A stretch of 46,632 bases of DNA, taken from assembly GCA_025454395.1 (NCBI GenBank), contig JALOOM010000053.1:1-46632 (forward strand), written 5' to 3'. The position numbers and the translations under genes are program-made. Shown here piece after piece: positions 24,652 to 33,294 of the stretch (positions are counted from its first letter, which is position 1; each line of letters begins with the position of its first letter). This DNA comes from Elainella sp. Prado103 (GTDB lineage: Bacteria > Cyanobacteriota > Cyanobacteriia > Elainellales > Elainellaceae). The notes beneath the pieces were generated by a model. It ran no database searches and was not told the DNA's origin. It was given only the letters and a program-made list of their open reading frames with translations.

Positions 24652-26729
24652 GGTTTCTTATTACTGGTTCTGACTACTGGTAACGTAAAGTAAAATTCAC
24701 TCCCCTCGCCTAGCCGACTTTCAGCCCATATCTGCCCACCATGCTGTTGCACAATTCTTTTACAAATTGTCAGCCCTAACCCGGTTCCTCCCTTCTTACG
24801 CGAGTCAGAGACATCTACCTGCTGAAATTGCTCAAACACAATCTCCAATTTGTCTGTCGGAATTCCTCGTCCCTGGTCTTTAACTGTAAATCGTACCCAC
24901 TGGGCGGAGTCTTCCTGAGCTGCTCCAGACTCTATCCACTCAGCCACTAACCAAACCGTTCCTCCCATCATCGAAAACTTGATGGCATTCCCTAGAAGAT
25001 TGGTCAAGGTCTGGACGATCGCGTCAGGTGCTGCCCACAACTGTGTCATCAACGGAGTCATTGAGAGGGTGATACCTGCTTCGTCAGCTAGGGTCTGAAC
25101 GCTATCGATCGCTTGCTGCATCAATTCATCTACTTGGCAGGGTTCCATCACCAGATCAACTTTGCCCGATGCCAACCGCTCTAAGCAGAGGATATCATCT
25201 ACCAGTCGCACTAGCCGATTGCTATTGTTGATGGCAATATGCAGCATATGTCGGGCTTGTTCAGGCTTATGATCAAACACACCTGTTTCTAAAATTCCGA
25301 GTGCCCCTCGAATCGAAGTCAATGGTGTGCGCAATTCATGGCTAACGACTGAGATAAACTCATCTTTCATTCGATCCACTTTGAGACGATCGCGAATATC
25401 CTGAATATGTCCCACGCTATATAATGGCTGCCCATTTTCATCCCGCACGAGTGCCGCATTTAAATACACCGGCACGATCGCCCCTTGTTTGGTAATATAA
25501 CGCTTTCGCATTTGAAATGACTGAATTTCACCTGTCAGCAGTTGCCGTAATCCTTCTAAATCCGCTTCTCGATCGGCTGGATCGGTAATGTCCTGAAAAT
25601 GGAGCTTGAGTAGCTCAGCTTCGCTATATCCCAGCAATTCACAATAACAGGCATTTACCTTGAGAAAGCGCCCAGTCGGTGAAACTAGAGAAATCCCAAT
25701 CGGAGCATGATCAAACGCTCGACGGAATTGTTCTTCACTGGCACGCAAGGCCGCTTCGATCCGTTTTAGATCGGTAATATCCACTTCAACCCCATCCCAA
25801 ACCGTGCGTCCGTCGGCTAAGCGCCGTGGTAATGAGCGAATTGAAGACCATTGAATCTCTCCTTGAGCTGTACAATTGCGCATTTGGAGTTCAATCGGAG
25901 ATAAATTTTTCAGGGATTCCTGCACTGCTCGATCGGCGATTGCTAAATCTTCCGCGAAGCCCACTGTGCGAGTTACTTGTGCATTCGTCAACACTGCCTC
26001 TGGTTTGAGCCCAAGTAACCGCTCAATTCCAGCACTGACATAGGCATAGTAAAAGCCTTTACCCGGTTCGTAGACCCGCTGATAAATGTACCCCTTCGGC
26101 AGGTTATCGCCGATCGCCCGCAACATTGCCTCCCGTTCTTTCAAGGCCTCTTCAGCCTGTTTTCGTTGAGTCAAATCTCGCACGATCATCAACACTTCAT
26201 CTGGATTGAGTGGCAGCACCCGTGCCTCTTGCCAAATCTGCTGATCCCGCACCATCAGGGGAAATTCAAAAATCTGGATCTCGCCAGTTTTTAGCGCTGT
26301 AGCGGCAGCAGTCAGATACTGTTGGGCTGGTTTTGGCGGTAAAACATTTTGAATATTTTCTCCTACCCTGAAATTAGGCAAGTCTGTTGGAAAGCTAGTG
26401 GCCGGTTTAATATCCAGGTAAGTCCCATCGCGATGCATTCGCACAATCAAATCGGGTAAGGCAGCCAGGATGGCGCGATTCAGGATTTCACTCTGTTTCA
26501 GGGCTTCCTCAGCCTGTTGCCGTTTTCCTTCCAAGCTCAACTGGCTCACACCTACGCCACCGGGTAGGAGCCGACTGCCCAGCCGACTGATCCTGCCGCC
26601 TCCCACCCCAGCCAAAAACACCGCTACACTCCATCCCACCAGGACAGGCCCGATCGGCCAATCATCCGAAGCAGAACCGTCGAAGGTCGGAACAAGCCAT
26701 AGCCAGTACAAATAGGTGGGTATTCCCAT
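24648..26729 (-). CDS. PAS-domain sensor histidine kinase
   Basis: 693 residues from ATG 26729 (the ORF could start at 26777). Hydrophobic spans lie at the N-terminus (about 5-15 and 27-40). Then come three PAS domains: about 80-185, 195-325 and 330-450. The HisKA box is VVSHELRTPLTSI with H464. The catalytic domain has the N box NLLGNAIKF, G1 DQGRGIP, F box FEQFQQV and G2 GGTGLGL. It is a soluble-facing, membrane-tethered hybrid-free kinase; PAS ligands cannot be read from sequence. It is followed by, and overlaps, a CheY-like gene, and is preceded 117 nt upstream by the OmpR-HPt regulator, making a three-part phosphorelay locus. Confidence 0.95.
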   Translation of the reverse strand: MGIPTYLYWLWLVPTFDGSASDDWPIGPVLVGWSVAVFLAGVGGGRISRLGSRLLPGGVGVSQLSLEGKRQQAEEALKQSEILNRAILAALPDLIVRMHRDGTYLDIKPATSFPTDLPNFRVGENIQNVLPPKPAQQYLTAAATALKTGEIQIFEFPLMVRDQQIWQEARVLPLNPDEVLMIVRDLTQRKQAEEALKEREAMLRAIGDNLPKGYIYQRVYEPGKGFYYAYVSAGIERLLGLKPEAVLTNAQVTRTVGFAEDLAIADRAVQESLKNLSPIELQMRNCTAQGEIQWSSIRSLPRRLADGRTVWDGVEVDITDLKRIEAALRASEEQFRRAFDHAPIGISLVSPTGRFLKVNACYCELLGYSEAELLKLHFQDITDPADREADLEGLRQLLTGEIQSFQMRKRYITKQGAIVPVYLNAALVRDENGQPLYSVGHIQDIRDRLKVDRMKDEFISVVSHELRTPLTSIRGALGILETGVFDHKPEQARHMLHIAINNSNRLVRLVDDILCLERLASGKVDLVMEPCQVDELMQQAIDSVQTLADEAGITLSMTPLMTQLWAAPDAIVQTLTNLLGNAIKFSMMGGTVWLVAEWIESGAAQEDSAQWVRFTVKDQGRGIPTDKLEIVFEQFQQVDVSDSRKKGGTGLGLTICKRIVQQHGGQIWAESRLGEGSEFYFTLPVVRTSNKKP

Positions 26730-26846
26730 AGTGAATCTTGATTTCAGGAACTGGATTGAGAGATGAAGACAGAGCAAAGTCCCTGTTTTCAGTCAGACAA
26801 CAGGCAGTATAGAACGGGTACCTGGTTGATCTCAATCCACTGCGAC

Positions 26847-28256
26847 TTATCCAACCTTTAGTGGCTGAGATTGTGGGTGAATGGGGCGTTTGGGGATAGA
26901 TTGAGTAGATTGAGATTGAGTAGATTGAGATTGAGTAGATTGGGGCGGAGACAGTTCTTGCCGCAATTCGATCAATAATTGAGCAAATTGCTCTGCCACT
27001 TGCCCATCCAGATCACACTGCTCGAGCAGACACTCCATGGCTTTGGCAATCTCTGATGCTCTTGGATAGCCAAACGTCCCTAATCCACCTGCCAGTTTAT
27101 GCACTTCTTCCTGGATAATCTGGGGATCACCATAGCCGGTTTGCAACGATCGCTCCATGGCTGCCAACTCAAGCAGACGTTGCTCTAAGGAGAGGCGAAA
27201 GCGATCACGAATGTGTTGGATTGCCGCTAGTCCAAGCCGTTCGGCCTTCTGTAGATCATCAGTACTGAGCAGATTAGTACTGAGCAGGTTAGCACTGAGC
27301 AGATTAGCACTGGACAGATTAGCACTGAGCAGGTTAGCACTGGATAGGTTAGCACTGGATAGGTTAGCACTGGATAGGTTAGCACTAGACAAACTTGCCC
27401 TGAACTCATCGCTATCACTTGGCGCTAGAGGGGTTTCAGAAGCGAGATCGCTTGTGATCTGGGGGTGCTGCTGCGAAGGATGCTGTAAAGTATTTTGTAA
27501 AGTATGCTGTGAAGTATGCCGTCGTGTACTTTCGCTGTTGGACTTTGCTGCCAGAGTTTCAGAAACTTCATCCGGAGCAGGTGCAGTTTTTAGCCGATAT
27601 CCCAAGCCATACACGGTTTCAATTAAATCTGTCGTCATGCCAGCCGACTTTAATCGCTGCCGCAGGTCTTTGATTAAATTGGTCACGGATCCTTCTACCG
27701 GGGTTTCTTCCATTGACCAGAGATGATCAATGATGTTGCTACGGCTCAGAATGCGCTGGGGATAGCGTAAAAATAGTTCCAGTAAGCTGTATTCTTTGGG
27801 GCGAAGGGAGAACGGGCGATCATCATAGGTGACTTGAGCACCTGCCGGATCTAATCGTAACCGGCCCCAGCTTAAAACTGGAGCAACTGTCGATCGGCCA
27901 CTCCGTCGCAGCAAAGCCCGGACTCTAGCCAACAGTTGGGAGGTTTCACAGGATTTTGGCACATAATCATCTGCTCCAGCATCAAGACCGGCGATCACAT
28001 CTTCATTCGCGTGCTTAGAAGTCAGCATTAAAATCGGGGTTTGATGCCCTTGGGCTCGCAACCGTTGACAAATTTCCAGTCCATTTAAACCTGGCAGCAG
28101 CAGATCCAGCAGAATTAAGTCATAACTCCATTGGGTCGCTAACTCTAGCCCCACCGCTCCATCGGCAACGGTATCAACCACATAATGATGGCGAGAAAGA
28201 GCCGTTGCAAGCAGTCCACTCGTGTATAGATCATCCTCAATCAGAAGCATTTTCAT
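26847..28256 (-). CDS. OmpR-family response regulator with C-terminal HPt domain
   Basis: 469 residues. Receiver 1-120 (acidic pair IEDD, phospho-Asp D51, Lys in VPKS). OmpR-type winged helix about 125-225 ([16 protein letters not shown] and GLGYRLK). A Ser/Ala/Asn/Leu linker (about 285-335) is built from nine pentapeptide-like units of LSSAN type. Then an HPt domain about 340-430 with the phosphorylatable His H386 in [16 protein letters not shown] second low-complexity tail repeats STQSQ. REC-wHTH-HPt proteins occur in cyanobacteria; the repeat linker is the odd part. The protein could receive phosphate at D51 and also relay through H386. It is a plausible binder of the 11-bp direct repeats in this window, but that is a guess. 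Confidence 0.93.
   Translation of the reverse strand: MKMLLIEDDLYTSGLLATALSRHHYVVDTVADGAVGLELATQWSYDLILLDLLLPGLNGLEICQRLRAQGHQTPILMLTSKHANEDVIAGLDAGADDYVPKSCETSQLLARVRALLRRSGRSTVAPVLSWGRLRLDPAGAQVTYDDRPFSLRPKEYSLLELFLRYPQRILSRSNIIDHLWSMEETPVEGSVTNLIKDLRQRLKSAGMTTDLIETVYGLGYRLKTAPAPDEVSETLAAKSNSESTRRHTSQHTLQNTLQHPSQQHPQITSDLASETPLAPSDSDEFRASLSSANLSSANLSSANLSSANLLSANLSSANLLSANLLSTNLLSTDDLQKAERLGLAAIQHIRDRFRLSLEQRLLELAAMERSLQTGYGDPQIIQEEVHKLAGGLGTFGYPRASEIAKAMECLLEQCDLDGQVAEQFAQLLIELRQELSPPQSTQSQSTQSQSTQSIPKRPIHPQSQPLKVG
26894..26942. repeat. 15-bp tandem array, about 3 copies, coding STQSQ
   Basis: GATTGAGTAGATTGA-type units lie in the 3' end of the response-regulator gene and encode the STQSQ pentapeptide in its tail. 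Confidence 0.85.
27258..27397. repeat. 15-bp tandem array, about 9 copies, coding [10 protein letters not shown]
   Basis: AGGTTAGCACTGGAT-type units (variants with tgagcag or tggacag) encode the linker between the winged helix and HPt domain of the response regulator. Several neighbouring units are identical, a sign of recent copying. Confidence 0.93.
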
Positions 28257-28317
28257 GATGCACTGTCTCCACGTTTACCCGACTGCACAGTCGCATTGAC
28301 TCCAAGGAAACTAATCC

Positions 28318-28479
28318 ATGAGGATCATTCCGGATCCTTCTGATTCTCTGACCGGTACACAGCAACTAGCAGAGCTTTCACCTGGGGGCAAAAGACCCCA
28401 CGCCAAAAGCGCACTAGACTTTGAAGATTGTTTAAAAAGATTAGAACGCCTGTTGAAAAATTATTCAAGCGCAAATTGA
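28318..28479 (+). CDS. candidate 53-residue protein
   Basis: A short ORF divergent from the OmpR-HPt gene. AAGGA lies 10 nt before the ATG (28303-28307). The product starts MRIIPDPSDSLTGTQ and ends in an amphipathic, Lys/Leu-rich helix (FEDCLKRLERLLKNYS). Codon use looks ordinary for this genome, and the ORF fills most of the 374-bp gap before the next gene. I do not recognise it. It could be a small regulator of the adjacent signalling genes (inference from position only) or a chance ORF. Confidence 0.45.
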   Translation: MRIIPDPSDSLTGTQQLAELSPGGKRPHAKSALDFEDCLKRLERLLKNYSSAN

Positions 28480-28630
28480 TGCGCCTGAAATGAATTCCTC
28501 AAGATGATTTAACTTTTATCCTGCTCTTCCGACTATCCCCACCTTTACTACTGATGGCTCTAGCTCGACAATGCGGCAGGAGATCCATGAGTTTTTCAGG
28601 AGGAATCGGGCAAATAAGATCCTGTGCGAA

Positions 28631-31426
28631 TCATGTTAGAGAAGCACCTGCCTTTACAAGCTGCTGTAGCCTGCGACTTTCCAGTTCCAGAATGCGGCGG
28701 GCAAAGTCTGGATCCTGATCGAGTAGATCGTCCAGGGCATCGACCGGAATGGCTAAAATCCGGGTTTTTTTCGTGTCAGCCACGATCGTACTTTCTGAAT
28801 TACTGTGGGTCAAAACCTCAAGTTCATCTAAGATCTGCCCTGGATGCAGGCGGATCGGTTGACTTTCGAGCGAGGAATTGGAGCGATTCTCAATGCGGGC
28901 TTCGCCTTCCAGCAATAGCAACAATTCGCGGCAGGTATCCCCCGCTTCGGTAATGACATCCCCAGTTGTGTAAGTCTTGGCTGCTGCCCGATCGCACAAG
29001 GCTATCAGAGTCTCTGGCTGCAAATTCTGGAACAGATCACTATTGAATAGGTAAACCAACTGTTCCAGGCGCGGTAATTGCTCCAGGGCAGGTGCAGGGG
29101 GTAGGGTTTGCAGTTGTTCAGCGGTTTCACGCACCAGGCGATGGGGGTGTTCCGGCAATCTTGCTATCATCTGCTGGGTTTGGGCCGAATCGAGTTGGGC
29201 GATCAGATACAGTACCGCAGATTGCACCAATGGGCCAGACTGTTCAAATAAATTGTGCAGATGGCCGAACGTTGAAGCCCGATCTGAACTAGAGATTGAC
29301 TCAGACACCGAGACAGGTTGGGTGAGCACTTGAACCACTTCAGCCGGAAGTTGAGATTGCCAGCCGTTTGTTAGTAAGACGGATACCTGTTGTCCCGCCA
29401 ACTCATGCAGGGGGTGAGCGATCTTGACCGCATTGGGATGATTTTGGAGATCGACCAAAATTTCCAAGAGCGATCGGATGATCAGGGTTTGTTTGTGATG
29501 CACACTGGCTTGCAGCAGATTCACCATTTTAGCCTGTGGCTGTAGCGTTGGATGTTGTAAGGATCGCTGGCAATCGACCCACTCGGCCAGGCGAGCCAGT
29601 AAGACATCGGCTTTCTGAATTTGGCTGGCACCTGCCGCTAAACCACTCCGGATCCAACTTTCCTCTTGCGGTGTGATGGCATATTCTCGGCGTAAGCCCC
29701 GCATGGGATCTAGCCTAGCCTCAAGGTTCAAATCTGCTTGACTTTGTAGCCGCATTAACCGTTCTAGGGATTTTTGGTAGCCGCTCAGCCGAATCTGATT
29801 TTCTAGACTCCGTTGACGGTGTGGATCCAGCAAATCTGGATCTTCGATCCCAAGTTCTTCCAGTACTTCGCGATGTTCGTCATCTGTCATATCTAGCTCT
29901 TGGCGCATCTGTTGCAACACAGCTAGACTACTGGAGGTATTGACATAGCCTTCTTCCAGAGCTTCCCGCACGACCTCTTTGTAAGCTTGGTGCCGTTTCT
30001 CGCGGGTAAACCCCGGCAAGACTTTCGCCAGCACATACACTTCATTTGCGTTCAGATCATCCAGAGATCGCCGATCCAAAAATTGGGAAATATCGAGTTG
30101 TAACTTTTCCAACTGTTTGCGAAATCGACTGGACAGGTTCTCTCGTGAATAGAGATCAGCACTGCGCCTCCAGTTCTTTTGCAACCAGAGCGTACTCAAA
30201 AACACTAAACTCACATCGAACCCATACTGCACCCACAACGGTAATAGCTGGATTAACGGCCGACCAGCAAAGAAGAAGAAAAAGTTGAAAATAAAAAAAG
30301 TACAAATAACAAAAATGCGATGCCGAATTAGATCGGGACTGGAGTGAGGATTGCGCTGTTGGGCTCTGGCTTTGAGTTGGGCTTCTAGCCATTGCCCGAT
30401 CCCATAGCCGATCGCCGTAAACCCACCCAATACGAGCGGCACTGCCAATAGCTTCGGAATCGGAATCGGCTGCCCTCCCAAGTAAAGCCCTGGACTCATC
30501 AGCGCGGCCAGTTGGTTAGGATCGCGATTCCAAATCCCGGAGAAGTAGTAATCCCAGTTACCGGCATAGAGGTAATAGTAGACAAAATAGCCGATCACCA
30601 ACCCAACATAGCCATAGCGAATTAGGGTTTCAGAGGGCTGATTTAAGCCATCCCAGTAGGTGCGCTCGGCATCAATATCAATGCAAGGGCTTTGACAAGC
30701 CACACAGGCACTCTGCTCATTGCCATCGGGCAGCACAGTCCGACACATGGATTGGGTAATCCGCTGATCGCTTATGTGAGCTTTGCTGCCCAACAGACCC
30801 CTAGGCTCACTGAAAATGGTTTGCACTGGAGCCATCGGGCAAAAATATTGACACCAGGATTTGCCCCCATAAAAGTAGCCGACTGCAATGGCTGCTGCGA
30901 TCGTAAAGAGAAGCCATCCACCCAACACCCATCGATCGGCATTAAAGAAGAGAATGCGGCCGCAGAGCCCTACAAATAACCAACCAAACTGGAGATAGGG
31001 ATAGTTTCGCCCCAACCAGGACTCTGACTTTACCTTGGCCAATTCATAGCGAATCTTGCCAGTGGTGGGGTTTTCCCGCTTAAATTGGCGTTGCCAGCCC
31101 AAAGCTCGCGGAATTTGCGACAAAAACGATAGAGGACAGATCCGCCGCCACAATTCATGCCCAAACACTAGCAAGATGAAAATGCCGGAAGGAACGATCG
31201 CTCCCCAAAATAAGGTGGCCCCGATCGGGTAGGGTTGCTCCTCTAGACATCGCCCCTGCACCTGTACACAGTCTCCCGATAATCGCAGCGGACTCCAGGG
31301 ATGATCGGGCTCAGTCAATGCAGCAGTCCAAGGATCGTAAAATAGGGAGGCAATAACTAAAAGCCACCCGATCGTCAGAATCCAACGCACCCAATGCATT
31401 TGACGTTCTGGGACTTGTGAGAGCAT
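28631..31426 (-). CDS. membrane Fe-S (NapH/NosR-like) protein fused to cNMP-binding domain
   Basis: 931 residues. Residues 1-430 form a polytopic membrane part with a NapH/NosR-like cluster: C192-x3-C196-P in GKSWCQYFCPMAP, and C228...C241-x2-C244-x3-C248, enough for one or two Fe-S centres. More helices lie at about 265-285, 325-345 and 365-400. Residues about 430-780 are a helical, repeat-like soluble region. Residues about 790-925 are a CRP-type cyclic-nucleotide-binding domain (TGDVITEAGDTCRELLLLLEGEARIE, then IRLHPGQILDELEVL). It probably couples membrane redox chemistry to nucleotide binding. The electron partners are unknown. It is transcribed alone, after a 221-bp gap. Confidence 0.85.
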   Translation of the reverse strand: MLSQVPERQMHWVRWILTIGWLLVIASLFYDPWTAALTEPDHPWSPLRLSGDCVQVQGRCLEEQPYPIGATLFWGAIVPSGIFILLVFGHELWRRICPLSFLSQIPRALGWQRQFKRENPTTGKIRYELAKVKSESWLGRNYPYLQFGWLFVGLCGRILFFNADRWVLGGWLLFTIAAAIAVGYFYGGKSWCQYFCPMAPVQTIFSEPRGLLGSKAHISDQRITQSMCRTVLPDGNEQSACVACQSPCIDIDAERTYWDGLNQPSETLIRYGYVGLVIGYFVYYYLYAGNWDYYFSGIWNRDPNQLAALMSPGLYLGGQPIPIPKLLAVPLVLGGFTAIGYGIGQWLEAQLKARAQQRNPHSSPDLIRHRIFVICTFFIFNFFFFFAGRPLIQLLPLWVQYGFDVSLVFLSTLWLQKNWRRSADLYSRENLSSRFRKQLEKLQLDISQFLDRRSLDDLNANEVYVLAKVLPGFTREKRHQAYKEVVREALEEGYVNTSSSLAVLQQMRQELDMTDDEHREVLEELGIEDPDLLDPHRQRSLENQIRLSGYQKSLERLMRLQSQADLNLEARLDPMRGLRREYAITPQEESWIRSGLAAGASQIQKADVLLARLAEWVDCQRSLQHPTLQPQAKMVNLLQASVHHKQTLIIRSLLEILVDLQNHPNAVKIAHPLHELAGQQVSVLLTNGWQSQLPAEVVQVLTQPVSVSESISSSDRASTFGHLHNLFEQSGPLVQSAVLYLIAQLDSAQTQQMIARLPEHPHRLVRETAEQLQTLPPAPALEQLPRLEQLVYLFNSDLFQNLQPETLIALCDRAAAKTYTTGDVITEAGDTCRELLLLLEGEARIENRSNSSLESQPIRLHPGQILDELEVLTHSNSESTIVADTKKTRILAIPVDALDDLLDQDPDFARRILELESRRLQQLVKAGASLT

Positions 31427-31492
31427 AAATCAATCGTTCCAGGATCAGGTTGTAGAGTGTAGGCTGATGCAGACTGGTAGGCTAGTAGACTT

Positions 31493-31533
31493 GTAGACCT
31501 TGAGTCTATGTAGACCTTGAGCCTGCGTAGACC
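31493..31533. repeat. 17-bp tandem repeat, 2.4 copies
   Basis: GTAGACCTTGAGTCTAT (31493-31509), GTAGACCTTGAGCCTGC (31510-31526) and a partial GTAGACC. It lies in the gap upstream of the Fe-S/cNMP gene. Confidence 0.85.
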
Positions 31534-31647
31534 GTTTTCTCGATCAATGATCTTAAATGTTCCGATCTAGCAACTGCCGAAATTTGACATTGTTTTTTTC
31601 AGCGGTGATCATTACGATTACTTATGACTTGCTCAATCTGTTGCTGT

Positions 31648-32253
31648 CTACCAGAGACCTCGCACCGTCTGAGATGTGAAGCGCAATACTCCCGATCCTT
31701 GCTCAGTCTGATAAAAAATCGTTAATTGTCCCTGATCATCGATTTCATAGCGCTCTTCCTGATTCATCACGGCAGGTTCGCAAGCCATAAAGGTAGAAGC
31801 CAAGGGCCCAATACTGAGTTGATTCCCACTCACTTCATACCCTCCGTTGAAGCGGTTGCAACCTCCAGAACCGAAAATGCGCCCATCGGTGAATTCGGCG
31901 GTGGGTTCTACTCCTTGCGGTGGCACCATAGGGGTGGGCATATTTCCTTCAGTCATATTGGCCAAACGCCAACTGCCCGCAAGCGCCTTAGACTGGGCCA
32001 TGAGGATCAGTCCGGTAGGGTCTGGGGATCGGGTCAGGTCGGAAAGATGCATCACGCCTGCCTGGATTGCCGATCCTTCCAATTCTACACTCTGGGTTGT
32101 GCCTGGTTGATCGCTCACCATTTGATCGCTCACCATTTGATCGCTCACCATTGGACGGGCAATTGCTGGCTCCGTTAGTCCACTGCCGATCGCAGCGATC
32201 AGTCCAAGAGTGACCGGGAGTAACGATAGATTGAATGATGAATTGAATTTCAT
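31648..32253 (-). CDS. exported META-domain protein (HslJ-like)
   Basis: 201 residues from ATG 32253, giving a clean signal peptide (LLPVTLGLIAAIGSGL, then PAIA). A spacer of three MVSDQ units follows, encoded by a 15-bp DNA array at 32107-32151. The C-terminal META domain (about 95-195) shows GSWRLANM, FTDGRIFGSGGCNRFNGGY and FMACEP, like heat-shock lipoprotein HslJ and its relatives. META proteins sit in the periplasm and are linked to stress or drug tolerance; no enzymatic activity is known. The spacer repeat probably varies between strains. Confidence 0.88.
   Translation of the reverse strand: MKFNSSFNLSLLPVTLGLIAAIGSGLTEPAIARPMVSDQMVSDQMVSDQPGTTQSVELEGSAIQAGVMHLSDLTRSPDPTGLILMAQSKALAGSWRLANMTEGNMPTPMVPPQGVEPTAEFTDGRIFGSGGCNRFNGGYEVSGNQLSIGPLASTFMACEPAVMNQEERYEIDDQGQLTIFYQTEQGSGVLRFTSQTVRGLW
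32107..32151. repeat. 15-bp tandem array, 3 identical copies, coding MVSDQ
   Basis: TTGATCGCTCACCAT at 32107, 32122 and 32137, within the META-protein gene just after its signal peptide. Confidence 0.95.
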
Positions 32254-32353
32254 GTTGATGAGTTCAAGTAAATTGTTGGAGTTAGAAGGTGATTTTATAA
32301 TAAATCCGGTATCTCCGGATCTTTGGGGCATCATCGAGTCAAATCACCCATGA

Positions 32354-33229
32354 TCAAGTCACCCAACGAAACCGCTGGGTTGGCATTCCCATCGCCGAGA
32401 TCGCAACTTGAAATAAATCTCCGGCATAAAATCCCTGCTGAATTTCCTGCTGACTCAACCCGACTGAAGCAGAGGTCACATACAGAGTGGCCAAATTCTC
32501 TCCGCCGAAGGTGAGGCTAGTGGGCCGTTGCACCGGCAACACCACCCGCGAGAATTCTTGTCCGGCCGGATCAAACCCCGCAATACCCCAGCCATTCCAG
32601 AGCGCCGACCAGAGGTTACCCTGTTGATCGATCGTCAACCCGTCGGGTTCTACTGCTTCTTGGCTCAAATCAACCAGTAAGCGGCGATTGTGAATCGTGC
32701 CTGTCTCTGCTTCAAAATCATAGGCATAGATGTAATGGGGAGCCGAGTCTGTCAGATAAAACGTGGATCCATCTGGACTCCAGCCTAAACCATTCGAGAT
32801 GGTCAACCCGGTTTCCATGACTTGCCAACTGCCATCCGGATCATAGCGGTAAAGCATGGCTTGTCCCACCGCTTCACTGACCGAACCGATCCAAAATCGT
32901 CCTTGCGGATCACATTTGCCATCGTTGAATCGGGTTTCCGGATGGGGGAACTGCACTTGATGTAGGGTTGCCAACTCGCCAGTTTGCAGGTTCAGCAATG
33001 CCAATCGATTGCCCAAGGCAATTAACAAGGGTTCCCCATCCGTCAGAACGATCGCACTCACCACATCCCCGACATCAAAGTAGCGATCTTGCCCACTGGC
33101 AGGATCAAACTGGTGAACGCGATGGTTGTAGACATCAACCCAAAATAACTGCTGACGATCGGCATCCCAAACTGGACATTCACCCAAGCGTGCTCGCGCC
33201 GTCAGAACATTTTGAGAAGATTGGTTCAT
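32354..33229 (-). CDS. SMP-30/gluconolactonase family lactonase
   Basis: 291 residues, a six-bladed beta-propeller lactonase. Metal-ligand positions of the family are present: E17 in RLGECPVWD, the Asn in TRFNDGKCDPQGRFWIG, the Asn in ISNGLGWSPDG and the Asp in VEPDGLTIDQQGNLW. The family opens sugar lactones such as glucono-1,5-lactone to the acid with a divalent metal. There is no signal peptide, so it is cytoplasmic. It lies 65 nt downstream of the glycosidase gene and two genes after the SDR dehydrogenase, which could make the lactone, so a glucose-to-gluconate route is suggested. Confidence 0.92.
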   Translation of the reverse strand: MNQSSQNVLTARARLGECPVWDADRQQLFWVDVYNHRVHQFDPASGQDRYFDVGDVVSAIVLTDGEPLLIALGNRLALLNLQTGELATLHQVQFPHPETRFNDGKCDPQGRFWIGSVSEAVGQAMLYRYDPDGSWQVMETGLTISNGLGWSPDGSTFYLTDSAPHYIYAYDFEAETGTIHNRRLLVDLSQEAVEPDGLTIDQQGNLWSALWNGWGIAGFDPAGQEFSRVVLPVQRPTSLTFGGENLATLYVTSASVGLSQQEIQQGFYAGDLFQVAISAMGMPTQRFRWVT

Positions 33230-33294
33230 AGACTACTATCCATGCAGCAAAGTTTATCTAAACCTGACATTCATGCAATCTGCCAAACTCGATA

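Noticed and set aside
27157-27726. 189-codon ORF antisense to the OmpR-HPt gene
   Set aside because: Its openness comes from the 15-bp array; the reverse strand has clear REC, wHTH and HPt domains.
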